The notes: generated by a model from the letters alone, not told the origin. DNA of 64,000 nt from Vitis vinifera (GCF_030704535.1 NC_081807.1:1839001-1903000); one strand, 5' to 3'; positions 11,251 to 25,514 are shown, counted from the first letter of the stretch. Numbers and translations: made by a program.

Positions 11251-13055
11251 TTTGGTGACTAAAATTATATTTGGTCTAACCCAAAAAGCTCATAGAACAA
11301 CATGTGTGACAAATTGACCGGATCATTTCGCTACCATCATAGACCCTATTGAGGGTGCAGGGGTTATATGTGATGATGATGTATAATTTTTGGCTTATAA
11401 TGATTATGTTTATATCGTAACTGTTTGCAACTCTCTTCTTTTATGTCAATCTCTTCATATATTAAATTATTTTTTTCTATTCGTAGTTTTTTTCGTATAA
11501 CGTTTTTCATGTAAATTTGTGTGTTCTTATTCTATTTTTTTTTTTTATAATGCCTATTACTGTGATTGTGTAACAATATACATATTGTACACTCTTTTTA
11601 ATAAAATTATATTTTTGAAAAGCCAAAACATATTTTTTAAGTTTATACACATTCAATTAAATTTATTCAAATATCATATGACCTATAAAGAGTCCAATAT
11701 AGAAGTTAGGAAAATATGTTTCTTATAGAAGCTCTATTTTGAATTATATAAAAAAAATCCAGATTTTATAAAACTTTTTACCATATTAATATTGCACTTT
11801 AAAAGCAATAACTTTGACTTCGGCTTCACCTTATAATCTACCAATTATAGCATAATTATATTTTACATTTCAAACATTTTCTTTTGATTTAATATAATTT
11901 AATTTAATGATCACTAAGGTTTTAATTAATAAACCATTTTATTTTCATTTTTCCTTTTGGAGAAAAAAAAGTTATTTATTAATAGAAAATAGTCGTATGA
12001 CCAAAACCATATTGTCATCAATAGGAAAAAAAAACATTATTATAAATTAATGTTTTAAAAATTAATAAATGTTGGTAAATTTGATAGTGACCATGCAATG
12101 GCATCACTAATGTTCACACCTTTATGGGTCAATAAATTTTAATTAAAAAAATTAGGTTTAAAAATATATATATTTAATATTTGACCCTTTTGGAAATTGA
12201 CTTAAAAATGATAAACAAATACATCACATTTATAGATTAGTGGGATTTAATTAAACTTATCCTCCCTAATCAATGTTAATTTATTGTTGATTTGTAACTC
12301 GTGATACTAATTACTCTAGTATTAAAATGAAGGCTTTGGTAAGATTGCATGGAGTCATGGTCGATGAATTATTGGACGTGGCAAAAATTATAGTAAGCAT
12401 AATTAAAATAAAATTGATTGAATTGAATTCGTATTTATAAAAGATACTGATTTGATATAGTGACCTACATTCTTAATACAATATTGGTCATTCAATGCGT
12501 ATAAAAACGAAATTTGACCATTGATAAGAGGAAAATACTTAGATATTTACAATTGCGTGATAACTTATTATGCTTTATTAAAAAACCAAGACATGGTACT
12601 TAAAATAATGACTTTTGGAAGGTTAAGGGTTTGACAATTATTTTCGAGAATGGTTTTATGTTTTTTAAAATAAAAAAACTAGAAAACATATTTAATAATC
12701 AAAAACTATTTTCTGTTTTCTATTATTAAGAGCATAGAACATGGTGTTTGTTAAGTAATTGTTTTTGAAAAAAGTTCTGAAAAATAAATTTTAAGGCTCT
12801 ATTTGGGAACCGTTTTTAATAATCGATTTTTGTTTTTTAGAATAAAAAAACTGGAAAACATGTCTGATAATCATAAATTATTTTTTGTTTTCTGTTATTA
12901 AAAAATAGAGTGTTTTTACATAATATTTTTTAGTTGTTTTCACTTATTTTTTTTATAAATGTTTTAAAAAAAATTATATAAACATGTATAATGATTAAAA
13001 ATAAAGCTATGGATTTAAAAAATTATTTTTAAAACATATTTTAAAAAATTTAAAA
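10891..13055. repeat. 2.16-kb tandem duplication, copy A
   Basis: First of two direct adjacent copies. The copies run in register at an offset of 2165 bp near the left edge, starting at CACTTTTTA and staying nearly identical for over 2 kb. By eye only scattered substitutions, small indels and a microsatellite length change separate them. The unit is AT-rich and holds no convincing gene; the short open frames in it are shadows. Copy A alone has the expanded (TA)n(GA)n block. Confidence 0.9.
11203..11250. repeat. (TA)n(GA)n compound microsatellite
   Basis: About 13 TA units run directly into about 11 GA units. The matching place in copy B near 13370-13394 has only a short interrupted TA run and AGAG, so the tract expanded in copy A or collapsed in copy B after duplication. 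Confidence 0.9.
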
Positions 13056-15208
13056 CACTTTTTAGACTAAACATACTTCCTAAAATTACTTTTAGATGGA
13101 CTCTAAATACAATTCTCATTTTTTATTTTTAAAAATTGAAGATATGGTAAATTATATATAAATACATGAATTCTTTTGTTTCTTTTAGATTTACCTTGAA
13201 AATATAATAGCTCTAAAAAATTATTATAAAATAAATATATACTTTTTATATAAAAGTTTCTATATTTTATATAAAAAATATTATTATCTTCTATTTTTTT
13301 TAAATAATACACTAAAATGTCCAAATAATCATTAACTTAACCAATTTTCAACTCAATATATAACTTTTATATATATATATATGTATATATATAGAGTTTG
13401 GTGACTAAAATTATATTTGGTCTAACCCAAAGAGTTTGTAGAACAACATGTGTGATAAATTGACTCGATCCTTTCGCTACCACCATAGACCCTATTGGGG
13501 GTGCAGGGGTATATATATGTGATGATGATGTATAATTTTTGGCTTATAATGATTATGTTTATATGGTAACTGTTTGCAACTCTCTTCTTTTGTGTCAATC
13601 TCTTCATATATTTTTTTTTTCTTTTCTCTATTCGTAGTTTTTTTTGTATAATGTTTTTCATGTAAATTTGTGTGTTCTTATTCTATTTTTTTTTTATAAT
13701 GCCTATTCTTGTAATTGTGTAACAATATACATATTGTACACTCTTTTTAATAAAATTATATTTTTGAAAAGCCAAAACATATTTTTTAAGTTTATACACA
13801 TTCAATTAAATTTATTCAAATATCATATCACCTATAAAGAGTCCAATATAGAAGTTAGGAAAATATGTTTCTTATAGAAGCTCTATTGTGAATTATATAA
13901 AAAAAAATCCAGATTTTATAAAACTTTTTACCATATTAATATTGCACTTTAAAAGCAATAACTTTGACTTCGGCTTCACCTTATAATCTACCAATTATAG
14001 CATAATTATATTTTACATTTCAAACATATTCTTTTGATTTAATATAATTTAATTTAATGATCACTAAGGTTTTAATTAATAAACCATTTTATTTTCATTT
14101 TTCCTTTTGGAGAAAAAAAAAGTTATTTATTAATAGAAAATAATTGTATGACCAAAATCATATTGTCATCAATAGGAAAAAAAAAACATTATTATAAATT
14201 AATGTTTTAAAAATTAATAAATGTTGGTAAATTTGATAGTGACCATGCAATGGCATCACTAATGTTCACACCTTTATGGGTCAATAAATTTTAATTAAAA
14301 AAATTAGGTTTAAAAATATATATATTTAATATTTGACCCTTTTGGAAATTGACTTAAAAATGATAAACAAATACATCACCTTTATAGATTAGTGGGATTT
14401 AATTAAACTTATCCTCCCTAATCAATGTTAATTTATTGTTGATTTGTAACTCGTGATACTAATTACTCTAGTATTAAAATGAAGGCTTTGGTAAGATTGC
14501 ATGGAGTCATGGTTGATGAATTATTGGACGTGGCAAAAATTATAGTAAGCATAATTAAAATAAAATTGATTGAATTGAATTCGTATTTATAAAAGATACT
14601 GATTTGATATAGTGACCTACATTCTTAATACAATATTGGTCATTCAATGCATATAAAAACGAAATTTGACCATTGATAAGAGGAAAATACTTAGATATTT
14701 ACAATTGCGTGATAACTTATTATGCTTTATTAAAAAACCAAGACATGGAACTTAAAATAATGACTTTTGGAAGATTAAGGGTTTGACAATTATTTTCGAG
14801 AATGGTTTTATGTTTTTTAAAATAAAAAAACTAGAAAACATGTTTAATAATCAAAAACTATTTTCTGTTTTCTATTATTAAGAGCATAGAACATGGTGTT
14901 TGTTAAGTAATTGTTTTCGAAAAAAGTTCTGAAAAATAAATTTTAAGGCTCTATTTGGGAACCGTTTTTAATAATCGATTTTTGTTTTTTAGAATAAAAA
15001 AACCAGAAAACATGTCTGATAATCAGAAATTATTTTTTGTTTTATGTTATTAAAAAATAGAGTGTTTTCACATAATATTTTTTAGTTGTTTTCACTTATT
15101 TTTTTTATAAATGTTTTAAAAAATAATTATATAAACATATATAATGATTAAAAATAAAGCTATGGGTATAAAAAATTATTTTTAAAACATATTTTAAAAA
15201 ATTTAAAA
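13056..15208. repeat. 2.16-kb tandem duplication, copy B
   Basis: This is the second direct copy, ending at AATTTAAAACA before a sequence not found after copy A. Both junctions contain AAAACAC, as expected for unequal exchange or replication slippage at short homology. Its last 260 bp belong to the left arm of the fold-back element at 14945-15646. Confidence 0.9.
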
Positions 15209-15646
15209 CACGTTAAAAAACATTTTAGGTTCTTAAACAGACTTTTGTTTTATAAAATATCAGAGAACAATTTTCAAAAACCGTAATTAAAAACTAATTT
15301 TCAAAACTGTTTTCAAAAACAGTTACAAAAAATATTTTGAATACTATTTTATGATGTTTTTTAAAACAAAAATATATTTTGAAACCTAAAATGTTTTTAA
15401 CCTATATTTAATATTTTTAAATATGTTTTAAAAATAAATTTTATATTTGGTATTTTATTTTTAATCATTCTACATGTTTGTATAATTATTTTTTAAAACA
15501 ACCCCAAAAAAACAAGTGAAAACATCATAAAACAACTAAAAGGAACATAAAACAAAAAACAATTTTTGGTTGTGAAACGAGTTTTCGTGTTTTTTTTTTT
15601 GAAGAATAAAAAATTGTTCTTGAAAATAGTTACCAAATAGACCCAT
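14945..15646. mobile_element. about 700-bp fold-back repeat
   Basis: The left end GGCTCTATTTGGGAACCG and right end TACCAAATAGACCC are imperfect inverse complements. The inner halves also mirror each other (TTTAAAACATATTT and AGACTTTTGTTTTATAAA at the left, their complements at the right). It is non-coding, the reference member of a family that recurs in this window. The left arm is shared with the tandem duplication. Confidence 0.65.
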
Positions 15647-15918
15647 TATGTTTTCAAAGACTTTTAATTATTTTAAATTGCTTTCACTTGTTTTAAAAAA
15701 TAATTATACAAACATGTATAATAATTCAAAATAAAGTCCTATAAACATAAAAATTATTTTTGAAATATATTTAAAAAACATTTAAAACTTGTTAAAAACA
15801 TTTTAGTTCCCAAGCATACTTTTGTTTTACAAAATATCATAAAATAGTTTTAAAAACTATTATTAAAAACTATCTTTTAGAAATGTTTTAAAAAATAATT
15901 ACCAAATAAGGCCTAAAA
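15646..15918. mobile_element. half-copy of the fold-back family
   Basis: Starts at the right end of the preceding fold-back and repeats its left-arm landmarks (AATAATTATACAAACATGTA, AAAAATTATTTTTGAAATA, CATACTTTTGTTTTACAAA). It closes with TTACCAAATAAGGCCT. No coding potential. Confidence 0.55.
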
Positions 15919-18900
15919 GTTTGTTTGGAAACAATTTTTAAAACAATTTTATATTTTTTATGTTAAATTTTTTACTATAACAAAATTTTAAGAATTTATT
16001 CCAAAAAAATAAGTGGTTTTTTTATATTATAAATTTATACTGTGTTTGGATTCCATGCATTTTTTATAGGGTATAATAAGAAAGAATTTAAAATATGAAT
16101 AATATTTTGAAAACTTTTTTCATTAAGCAAAAGTAAAGAAAGAAAATATTGGGAAAAAAAAGAAGAAAGTTGTCTTTATATTTAGACTTCTATTTTTTTA
16201 TTTAAAATGATAACTATTTTTTAAAAAGGTCACCGAACAAGTCATAATATTTTGCTGACATGCATAAATGATTTTTATTTTTATAAAAAATTGTAAACCG
16301 TTATGCCATGTTTGCCACACAAATAATTAAAAAATTCTCAAACATCAATTATTTTTCTTACCAACTATTCATTAATTCCACTGTCCACATTGATTCATGG
16401 GTCCCACCTTGAAAGTACACCCATACCTAAAATTTGTTCCTCCCAATTTCAAAAGGCCATGGTTCTCCCATTCAACACCTCTCATTTTTTTTATTTTTTT
16501 TTATTTATTTTTTGCCTTTTTCTTTGAAAAGGCATTAGTCCTGTGTTTGTATTCAATGATCAATTTAGTTGAATAAATGGGAATGAAAGACCCTATAATT
16601 TTCAAAGTTAATTCAAATTTGAAGATTCCAACCCTAGAAAATTATACCATCTAGTGTTATAAAATTGACTTATGATTTTTGAAAACTAGTGAATTTCGGG
16701 GAAGATTTGATCAAAATTCATAAATATTTGTTGAAAAATCATTGTCATTTGTGGAAATCCAAATTCAATACACGTCCGATAAAAAATCAATCAATCAATC
16801 ATCTGCATTAATTTATATATAGTTTATTATCTCAGTCTATACTACCAATTTTTTTTTTACTTTTGGTTTTTTTATACATATTAAACTATAACAAGACGTA
16901 AATCGTGTCACGTATTAAGTAACTCATATGATTTTTATATTCAAATTTACTTATCCTTATAATAGAAGCATAGCAAGAACACTTTAGGTCATTTTAAGGT
17001 TCATAATTCAAAATTAGTGCATCGACTTATTCTAAATACGTATAAATCACGTGATCTCAATTTCAACGGTCTCTTTGTGTGACCATAATTAAGCTTGATG
17101 TAAGCAAAAAAAATATTATGACTAAAATAAATCATTTTAATTGATTTTATTGTCAACTTGTTTATTTTCACCAAATTATTGATAGATAGATTTCAAAAGG
17201 GGATGATTTGAAATATTAATTTATCTTAGAAAAACAAAGAGTTATTCATTGGACCCACGTATAGATTCATGGAATATTAAGACCCATTCTTTCAGATCAC
17301 ATTTCACATCAAATAATTTAATTATGTATTAAAAAAGATGTATTTTTATATTGATTTTCCTCAATTACCACTCAAGTATCATACAAACTCATACATCAGA
17401 CGAAGAAACTATCACAATATACATCATAGCATACCTCATGGTAGATCATGATGATATGGGTAAAAGGCGAAAAAGTTTTCTTCACATGAAAATGGCTGAA
17501 AACATAGCTATCAATGAAGGTTTAGGTTGTAGGCAGATTTGAAAAATGATCCATAAGTGCCAAGTTAAGGGTCAAATGTTGTAATAGGAGACAAACCCAC
17601 ATCCCAAAGACCTGAATTGAAGATGGGTACCCTTTTGTTTTATACTTTGGCTTCAGATTGACCCCAAAAAAAAAGCCCCTAGAAACTGATAGGAATGGGT
17701 CATTCTGAGGGAGGTAGAACTGAAGAGCTATGTTCCTCTTACTTTCCTCTAGATTCTAACTCTCATTGAACCAAAAAAAGATTGTTGGGTTGGTTCAAAT
17801 GTTCATTAATATAAGAATAAAGAATGATTTTTGCTGAGTTTCATCTATTAAATGCCCCAATTCAACCTGGACTAAGTGCATTGCTTCCATTGAAGACAGG
17901 GCTGGTTCCATAGATTTGAGTTGAACAACATTATCCATATTGTGGATCTCTCTGGTGGTTGAGATAAGGCATTGGAGGCCAGTCATTTCCCCTCATATTA
18001 TATAAATTTATTTATTTATTTATTATAATTTTGTTTTTATTTTTTTATGGCATTGCTCAATAAAACAGGCCTGTGATTGAGATCTTGGAGTGACCCTGTG
18101 GAAATGTGTTCAAATGATTCATGATGTCCAGCTTGTTCCTGCCATTTTTGTGATATCATTGACATCTATGTCACTTTCTTTTTTTATTTTTTATCACTGC
18201 ATTAGACTACAATACTATTTTTCTTTTCTCAAAATTCATTAAATTATTTTTCCCACATATAAAACAAAGGCTAGCTAATACCCTCTTCATTTCCGAACAA
18301 AAATCAAAATTTTCATTAAATATACGATAGTTGTTTAACTCTCAATTGATCTAAAAACTTAAGTTATTAGATAATAGATAGATAATATATCTTAAGTTTA
18401 TTTAGGTTAAAACATCGATATCATATTTGATAAAAAAATTTGTCATTTTGAACCTAAAAAAGTTCAATAAATTAAGAGAGACAAAGATCGATGAGATTGA
18501 AACTCATGTCCTTCTAATGATCTAAACTCAATCATAATAATGTGTCATTATATCGGAGAAGAAAAGTTATCAAAATGTATAAAATGTGACATATTTGAAT
18601 AGAGTTGACATATTTTTAAGTCATGAGAATAATAATGAAGGTTATTGACTCAAAACAGGTATAACGATCGGATTCATCATAATAATACTATATCATTGGA
18701 TGAATGATACGGAAAAATCTTATAGTTATTTCTTACCTACAAACACTATCGATGAATGCATTTCTCCCCTTAATAATCAAAACTATAAACTAAACCAAAA
18801 AGAATATGCCATTTTTTTCATTTCCTTTGGCCCTTATTTCTAGGGTCATCCACCCCACTATTTGGGGTCAAATGAAGGGTGTAAAAACAAAGGAAGAGGG

Positions 18901-19595
18901 GGGTGGGGGTGATGAAATGGGATGTCCTATTCTCTTCACATGGACACACTTTTTGTTGGGGGTTCAAAAAAATGTCACTAAAGTGGGGTTGGTACTGCAA
19001 CTTATGCCCCCACCACCTCTCCCTTTTTAAGCTTTGCTCCAACCTTATGAATTACATTGAACAAATTGAAGAATCAATCCAATCAACGGATGGGACGGTC
19101 CCTTTGTGACACAATGAAATATTAGGTAAAGGGACATATCCCTCCCTTGCACTTTTTCTTCAACTTTATCTATTCGAGGGTCTCCTTCAATGGACACCTA
19201 GCACATGAATACTATTATAAAAACAAAAATAATGATTTTAATAAACTCAAAAACACATGAACTTGGGGAGGGCTGTTCACATTTTCAAAGTGTTAAGACC
19301 TACCCAATAGAGCCTTTTTTTTTATTGGTAGAATGTTTATAGAACCTTCTTTTAGAGGCCAATTTGCCAACATTAGGACATAAAAAATTATTTATGTCTC
19401 TTGTTATACTTTTTTTGGGATTTTTTTAAGGTACAATTGATGATATGGTATTTCAAGAAATACCCTAGTTACATTAGATTAATAGTATGATTCCACAAAT
19501 AAAAAAAATAAAAAAAATCAGGTGATTTAATCATATTTTTGAAAATGCCTTGATTATATTGGAGGGATAATCCAATTAAATTACTTATTAATATA
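15919..19595. other. AT-rich intergenic DNA
   Basis: No supported gene. Around 17580-18000 base composition is less AT-rich, and a 63-codon minus-strand frame (17795-17986) is open, but it lacks splice context or a recognisable domain. A second less AT-rich island at 18800-19130 has G-runs and C-runs but no gene signal. Confidence 0.5.
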
Positions 19596-19599
19596 ATTA

Positions 19600-19925
19600 A
19601 TAACAGTTTTTGCTCTTTAGAAATTAAAAACAAAAAACACATTTAATGATTATAGAACTGTTTCTATTTTTTGTTCTTAAAAACAAAAACAAAAATCATA
19701 AAACATTTTTTAATTGTTTTTAGTTTTTTTTAAATTGTTTAAAAAAAATAATTATATAAACTTGCAGAATTATTAAAAATAAAATATTGAAACATAAAAA
19801 TTATTTTTAAATATATTTTAAAACATTAAAAATATTTTAACTTTCTAAACAGACTTTTATTTTATAAAATATTAAAAATTATTTTTCAAAAATTATTTTT
19901 AAAAACAATTATTAAATAAAGTCTT
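19600..19925. mobile_element. fold-back family copy
   Basis: Carries the shared landmarks of the 14945-15646 family in the same order (AATAATTATATAAAC, ATTAAAAATAAAATATTGAA, CAGACTTTTATTTTATAAA) and ends in AACAATTATTAAATAAAGTC. Non-coding. Confidence 0.55.
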
Positions 19926-21057
19926 ACTTTTCTTTGACCCCAATTTGATTTATTAGTTATTTGCATTATAATTATAATTTAAGTAAAAAATCATACTCCA
20001 CAAATTTGATTCCAACATTGAACAAGTCAATAACAAGAATATTTTGTAAGTAAGATCCTCACCAAAAGGCAAAGTGGGTGACATGGGAAAGGGAATAGAG
20101 ATATGGAGACTAGGCAAAAGGCACAAGAAGGTGAGAAGGCCCCAATATTTTGAACTATTCTTCTCCCATATGCTCTTAAATATAAGCAGACCCACTTTTG
20201 TCTAATATTGATTATCTTGTTGCAAAATAGGGAAACCGTGTTCATGAGACATCAAATATGATTTGGTCTTTTCTTCCTAAAAAAAATTTTGATATTGAAA
20301 ATATATTTATCAATCAAAAGTAATAAAAAGTATTATTTTCATTTCTTATATTTTATTTTTAATTCAAAATGAACTTTATTCAACTATTGAGATTTAGTCA
20401 TAAATTAAAATAAAATTATCATAGCAAATTGATTTTTTCCATTTGTGGTTTTTCTTGTGGGCAAAGTGAAGAACCAAGGGCAAAAATATGGCTTGGTTCA
20501 AACTTGTGGCCATTGACAAAGATTGGTAACTACCAATAAAATAAAAAAATAAAAAAATAACAAAAGAAAAGAAAGGACGATAGGGGTAAAAGTAGATGCC
20601 AAAGTTTTGAGGATTTACCAAGAGCAAATCCACAATATGGTCCACATTTTTGAATTATGAGTATTGACAAGATGGCTTTTACCTTGAAGGACATGCAAAA
20701 GATGCTAAAACATTTTTACATTTCAATAAATATTCTGTGCCACTCAAATTTTCTTTTTTTTTTTTTAATTTTTTTTTATGGTTGCATATATTTGATAGAG
20801 ATCTTCTCAAATCTTTTAATCAAGTATGTTGTATTATCTTTTGTGAAGATTTTATCAAATGTTGTGTTGTTTCTATGATGGTAGGATAAAGTGGTTTGAT
20901 AAATGTATGGCTGCCCTTACATATAAAAAGTTAAAACTTTTTTTTTTTTTCATATTTGAACTCTTGAATAAAATTTTGTTCCTAAAAATCATTTTCTAAG
21001 AATAAATTTTAAAGATATTGTCAAACTAATCTTCAAGTCTTATTTATAATAACTTAT

Positions 21058-21151
21058 TTTTTACTTTTGTGACCAGTTGAAATTTAAAGATAAATACGAT
21101 AAAATTTTTACTTTTGTGACCAGTTGAAGTTCAAAGATAAATACGATAAAA
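21058..21151. repeat. 47-bp tandem duplication
   Basis: Two near-perfect units containing TTACTTTTGTGACCAGTTGA and ATAAATACGATAAAA, offset by 47 bp and differing at a couple of positions (AAATTTAAAG versus AAGTTCAAAG). Confidence 0.85.
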
Positions 21152-24100
21152 AAAAGTTTTTTATACAAATTCAAAAAGAGTTTTTATGAAATTGCACTTT
21201 TACGACGTCTTAGCACTTCTTTTTAAATAAAAAACTCATTTCGAGAAAATTATTAAATTGTATTTCAAATTTGTTATTCAACCTAATTATAATTATTAGA
21301 AATTAAAATCTTATTTAGATCAATTTTTTAAAATTTGAATATATTTTTTTTCATAAAAATAAGTTTTTGTATTTATTTGAATAGTTTTACTAAAAGCTTT
21401 TAAGATAAAAAATGTCAAAATTTTGCTCTAGACAAAATTCATTTTTTAAACCATACATCAAGTCATTTCATGTTTAACGAATCTTTTTTAAAAATTTGTT
21501 TTAGCTTAAATGTCTAATCGAATCTAGAAAAATGAAATGACATTTCAAATAGAATCTAAAAAATGCAACGACATTTCAAATAGGTTCCAAATTGATGATA
21601 CGTATTGAAAGGACAATCGACATAGACTAAAACTTTAATATATTTACCCTTTTTAGTCATGACTAAAACCCTAATACATTTACTTTTTCTAGTCATGTTT
21701 GTGTGCATGTTATTAATCAAGTCATGGTCATATTTCTTACCCATCCAAGTCGAAATTATTTTGATGTTGAACCATAGGTTAAAATAATTTTCGTCACAAT
21801 GTTTGATAGTTCAAAGTGTTTGGATACCTTGTAGCCACCAAGACAAGGCAGTTGAACTGAATCATTCAACTTTCCCAACAGTTGAATTAAAAATGTTACT
21901 TCATGGGGTCAATTCAAACATGTATTGAAAAGGACTTGCCCATTGGATCCTAAAATTAATGAACTTGTTCTTTCTTCTTTGATTGGATTTCCAAGTATCC
22001 AACAATATCATTAGGATTTGATTGAAAAATTATCAAATAGTTAGGTTAGTTAAGAAGTCCAGATTTCAATTACTTGTACGTAATTTGATTTAGTGAAAAT
22101 TTTCTTATTTTCATTTTCCATGGAAACGAGATTTTAGAAACTAAGTAGTGGTTTAGTTACGGAATTCAGGAATCAACATGTATGGAATGTGAGAATATGC
22201 ATCTGTAAAGTAGTTGTTTCGATATTAATGGATACTATATGTGACTAAACTTATATGCATGTTGGTTCCAATTTAATGTAACTTGTAACTTTATATTAAA
22301 AAGCTAACATGATTCTTAAAGTAAATCTATAAGTTCATTATTAAAGACCAAACATCTAGGGTCGGTGGACCATATCATTTTATCTAATTTCTTCAAAACA
22401 GATGAATAGTATATAGTACTATTATTGTTAAGAAAAAAATATTATTAGCATCATTAGTCTTGTTTCGCTTTCACAACATTAATAACATTTTATTGCAATT
22501 GCAGGAGGTAAAACTAATAATTTTATTTTCTTGTTAATTTTTGTTGTTCTAGCATGTTTTATGATATAATATTATTGAATTATAATCAAAGATTAATGCA
22601 AGATGATTTTTTCAACTCAAAGAACTTATTTTTCGAGTTAAAGAGGTTATTTTTCTAATTATTTTGTAATTTAGTAAGAAAGCGATTTGAAATGTCTTTA
22701 ATCAATAAATTTGGAGTTTATTGGATTCTCTCTAAAAACATTTCTCACCACAATTTCACAATAAATGAGAATCAAAACCTTTGACCATATAATTATTTAT
22801 ATTGGTACAAAAATGAAAGGTAGTCATGGAATATTGGGTGGATAAGCTTAATGTGGAACTTGATATTAACCACGAAAACTACATTTGAACAAATGTCCAT
22901 TCCATATAGATTTGATTTGAAGATTTTTTTTTTATTTTTTTTTCCAATCCAATATTGATTGGAACTTTTTATACCTTTTCAAGGACATATCATTAAAAAC
23001 CAAACCCAAAAGAAATGGCACTTCGACAAATAGCAACTTCTAATTATTCAATGAAGATCAGACTAATAATCTGACATAGGAAATGTTATAGGAAATTGAA
23101 AATAAATCAACTCTATTTTTCAGTTTCATGTTATATAACATGAAATAATTATTGAAATATGTAAAATAAAAATATAATTTAAATATAAAAAATGTGATCA
23201 AAATATAAAAAATACGAGCAAATATAAAACTTTGGTATCATATCTCCACACTATCGTAGAACTTTTATAAAGTATAAAGGTAAATATAAAACTCTAAAAG
23301 CATATGATATATGGGTTCCTAGAATAGGTGGGCATGTGGCACACAACGGTGGTGCAACAGGCACCATTAGATTGAATCCACATTAGGAATTTTCTTTTCC
23401 TTTTGGCAATACCAAAATGTCATAATGATCATGTGGAACTAAGCCCTTTTGATATGGGAACTTTCTTTACCACTTTTCAATGCTTCCACTCTCCAAAAAT
23501 AATAATAATTCAAACCCACATGAGGCCTACTATCCTCTTTGACCACACACCCCGCCCTGGGAAGACCACTAATAAAAAGTTGCAAATTCTCTTTTTTTTC
23601 AAGTGGCATGAGGCAAGACTTTACAAATTTAGGTGTGTTAGATCATAATATAAAACCAATAGTAATGTTATAGTTTTTAAATTGGATTTTACTCGCTACA
23701 TATATATAAAAAAAGGACATGTTAGTTAAAAAAATGATTATTCTTTATCTTTCAACCATTGAAAGTCGGGTAATGAATGAGACAAAAACATTCCACATGT
23801 TCGATGGACCATCTTTTCTATTACTTGCGGAGCTCATTAAGTTCAGGGGGAAAAGTCGGGTAAAGATAGAGAGACTTATATTATATAGCCTATTAAAATT
23901 TAGAGTTCCCAAATAGTTCCCATATTTGGTGCTTTAATTCGAAAGATGGGTGGGGATCAAAAGAAGCAAGGTGCATTAATTTGAGAAAATACATCATCAA
24001 TGAAACTATGTATGCTGAGTACAATAAATCACGATATCGCATTGCTAGATAGTCTTGTGTAAGATGAAATTATTTTTTAACCATTCTTATGATAAAAAAT

Positions 24101-25059
24101 TAGAATCACTATGTAGAGTCAATGTTATATAATAAATATATGATGTTTATGTCTTTTTGGCCGTTTAAGCTTTAAAAAGAGCATTGAAATGAATATCCCC
24201 AAAATTTAATCACGTCACATTTTAAACTCATCATGTTACTTTCAACTATAATCCAATTACTTCATAATGTATTAAATTGTTGAATTAAACAAGAATAAAA
24301 TTAATAGCGATCATATTCATTGAAAGAATTTTACTAGTTACTTCTAAAAATATAATTATGTTAAGCGTCCGAGTATAGTAACGAAGGGTATTTTTTCAAT
24401 ATTATAAAAAAAATACTACCAATTAGATAGTGCAACATGGTCTTATTATTTGTACCTTAATTTCATTCATTTGTATATTTGTTTAATGACTTAAATTTGA
24501 TCATACATGTTTCAATTACCTGACTCTTTTATTCGATGTATGCTACTATGATACTATAACATTTTCTTGATGTTACACGCTAAATTCACCGGAACGACCC
24601 TTGCATAACCTTGTCACCTCCTATTGCCATCCCATCAAAAGCAAGGATTAAATAATCCACCTATACATTAGTCAAGAAAAAGCTAGGATCTTTTTTTTCC
24701 TTTATATTTTTTGGTCATTTGTTTTTTTTTCATTTTTGGGTGACCCCAAATCATGATTTTAGGGTTTTGGCAAAGACCCAATTGAGAGGAGAAGACCCCA
24801 TGAACACCCAAAATTGTCAAACACCAACCCAAAAAAAATTGGAAGTTTTGGGAGATTCAAAGGTTGTAATTAAAGGTCGGCGGAGCTCACATATGTCCAA
24901 ACACCAAAAAGCTCTATATGAGCTGTTGGGCAGACCGTTGCTTCTCTGTGGGCATTACATCACCTCCTTTTACCCTTTCATCTCTCAGAATGTTACCTTC
25001 ATATTGGTCAATAGGATCCCTCCAGCTCATCACGGAAAATGACAAAAGCACTTTTATCA

Positions 25060-25248
25060 CACGTGGCGGAATAGGAATGGTTGTTTTTGGGTATTACGGT
25101 GAATGAGGGTGCAGGGGAAATAAACCCCATTGGCTCTGAAGGAGTGAGTCACCAAAAAGGTTACCCCAGTCTGGCCTCTTAACAGTAAACTTGATCGAAG
25201 ATTGGAGGCACAGAACTTCTGTGCTGTCGAGTAGAATAGTGGCACGTG
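25060..25248. promoter_or_regulatory. G-box motifs far upstream of the PP2C gene
   Basis: CACACGTGGCG (G-box core at 25060-25065) matches the ABA-response element consensus, and a second CACGTG lies at 25243-25248 in GGCACGTGTG. Both are in a less AT-rich island about 2.5 kb upstream of the PP2C start. Function is inferred from motif only. Confidence 0.35.
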
Positions 25249-25514
25249 TGTAGAAATACTGTCAATTTCCGATATACTACCATAAATTCGCTTAAAAGAA
25301 AACTAATGTATAAAGTCTTTCAATTTTAGAAAAAAAAATTCACATAATGTACTTGGATAAATTCATTAATGCTTCTAAAAAATAATTAAAAAAGAAAAAA
25401 ATCAGCACTATATTTGTTTTTTAGAAAATTTGAGGAAGAAAGAAGAAAAAATATAACAAAAAAGTAAAAAAAAAAAAAAAATTCTTTGTTGGGAAAAATT
25501 AAAGAAAAAAATTA

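Larger units (their letters stand above)
19926..25510. other. AT-rich intergenic DNA
   Basis: No supported gene, RNA gene or intact transposon over 5.6 kb. A small tandem duplication lies at 21058-21151. The stretch 24560-25250 is less AT-rich and holds G-box motifs, so it may be distal regulatory DNA of the phosphatase gene downstream. Confidence 0.5.

Noticed and set aside
10951..13324. Two near-identical about 70-codon frames
   Set aside because: They are the same AT-rich non-coding stretch seen twice because of the tandem duplication; the peptide is Ile/Tyr/Asn/Lys-rich as expected of random AT-rich DNA.
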